A stretch of 64,000 nt of DNA. It comes from UBA2137 sp963740205 (GTDB taxonomy: Bacteria > Pseudomonadota > Alphaproteobacteria > Micavibrionales > Micavibrionaceae). The notes under the pieces are model-generated. The model worked only from the letters and a program-made list of their open reading frames with translations, made no database searches and had not been told where the DNA came from. Positions 63,370 to 64,000 of this stretch are shown here, in pieces; the stretch's first letter is position 1, and each line of letters begins with the position of its first letter. The stretch lies in the NCBI GenBank assembly GCA_963740205.1, contig CAVUDD010000005.1, forward strand, positions 434,001 through 498,000. Reading direction: 5' to 3'. The position numbers and the translations under genes were made by a program.

Positions 63370-64000
63370 ATAAAACAAATTCCCAAAAGAAGTAATAGTC
63401 CAAACTCCTTATTAGCCTTAAACATCTCCAGCGCATTTTCTTGCTCATTGATATTCCAAGTGTGAATTTGAAAGATAAGCAATATCCCGCTACAGGCGCA
63501 TAAATAGAGAGGGTGTACAGATTGTGTCGCTATCATAATCGCACTCATAAACATAAGGAAGGCAATGGTATAGAATAGTCCTACGAATATCTTGCTCTTA
63601 TCCTTAAAAAGTCTGGCTGTTGATTTTATACCAATCAGTGAATCATCTGTAATGTCCTGATGTGCATAGATTGTGTCGTAGCCCAGAGTCCAGAAAAAAC
63701 CTCCTATATATAGTAATATCGCCGATAGCGACAAGTCGCCTGTAATTGCAGTCCACCCCATTAATGCACCAAAATTAAATGTCAATCCTAGAAAGGCTTG
63801 AGGCCACCATGTGATACGCTTCATAAATGGGTAAATAGTGATAAAGACCAATGATAAAACACCAAGAATTATTGTGGTTGCATTCATCTGCAGAAGAATC
63901 AAAAGCCCTAGGAGCAAAAGCCCAATGAGAAATAAAAATGTTTGTTTTATTGAGATTGTGCCTGATGCTAATGGACGAAAGCGTGTGCGCTCTACCTGCA
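63366..64000 (-). CDS. ubiA: 4-hydroxybenzoate polyprenyltransferase (5' end beyond window)
   Basis: UbiA attaches the polyprenyl tail to 4-hydroxybenzoate in ubiquinone synthesis. The frame stays open through 64000, starting with VERTRFRPLASGTIS, which follows the first aspartate-rich motif in the full protein. The second motif appears as YDTIYAHQDITDDSLIGIKS. Several hydrophobic helices follow. About 210 residues are visible; roughly 80-100 N-terminal residues are off the edge. Confidence 0.93.
   Translation of the reverse strand, partial: QVERTRFRPLASGTISIKQTFLFLIGLLLLGLLILLQMNATTIILGVLSLVFITIYPFMKRITWWPQAFLGLTFNFGALMGWTAITGDLSLSAILLYIGGFFWTLGYDTIYAHQDITDDSLIGIKSTARLFKDKSKIFVGLFYTIAFLMFMSAIMIATQSVHPLYLCACSGILLIFQIHTWNINEQENALEMFKANKEFGLLLLLGICFI

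Noticed and set aside
1..64000. CRISPR arrays, insertion sequences, integrases or prophage genes
   Set aside because: No regularly spaced repeats, transposase, integrase or structural phage genes were seen. The only tandem repeats are the 18-bp coding units in the first dotA-like gene.

Overview
The window looks like chromosomal DNA of an AT-rich alphaproteobacterium (roughly 40% GC by eye). The placement rests on several markers: a DivL-type sensor protein with tyrosine at the phosphoacceptor position, encoded next to tsaE and an alphaproteobacterial-type addB/addA pair; a hemC-hemD-Mic60(COG4223)-hemY operon; and a short SRP RNA near dnaX. I cannot name genus or order. Three tandem DotA/TraY-like genes suggest a type IVB secretion or conjugation system, but no other dot/icm gene lies in the window.

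Layout. 0-8.4 kb: end of a polysaccharide deacetylase, then the leftward run tsaE-murU-addB-addA. 8.5-13.2 kb: divL, tRNA-Gly, a sulfotransferase gene and a stand-alone tuf with a structured leader. 13.2-18.1 kb: an unrecognised 516-aa protein, four microproteins, guaB, a GNAT gene and the SRP RNA. 18.2-23.4 kb: a saccharopine dehydrogenase-family gene, dnaX, ybaB/ebfC, a putative 10-TM metal exporter and xth. 23.4-27.5 kb: an S11 peptidase, an MFS transporter, one intact and one broken GNAT gene, and a gene-poor stretch ending in a structured RNA and a terminator. 27.5-37.6 kb: phoH-like, SCO1, aat, accB-accC, a DsbA-family protein, an M48-TPR protease, rlmE, nrdB, a small Cys-ended peptide and a ferritin-like protein. 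37.6-46.4 kb: the three DotA-like genes. 46.6-56.4 kb: ettA, a TerD-family pair, infC (AUU start), rpmI-rplT, a broken exported catalase-peroxidase gene, pheS, rpmH-rnpA. 56.4-64 kb: tsaD-gpsA leftward, hemC-hemD-mic60-hemY rightward, and the 3' part of ubiA.

Sequence quality matters here. Single-base frameshifts interrupt otherwise well-conserved genes: guaB, the saccharopine dehydrogenase-family gene, xth (two), nrdB, the third dotA-like gene (two), tsaD and a GNAT gene (two). Several of these are normally essential and everything downstream of each shift is intact, so assembly or read error is the simplest explanation for most. The catalase-peroxidase gene differs: its first 1.5 kb carries many lesions, including substitutions, so true decay is plausible there.

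The clearest candidates for unusual biology are the triple DotA cassette, the effector-like 516-aa protein divergent from a microprotein pair, the katG insertion between duplicated terminators, and the structured noncoding segment before phoH.
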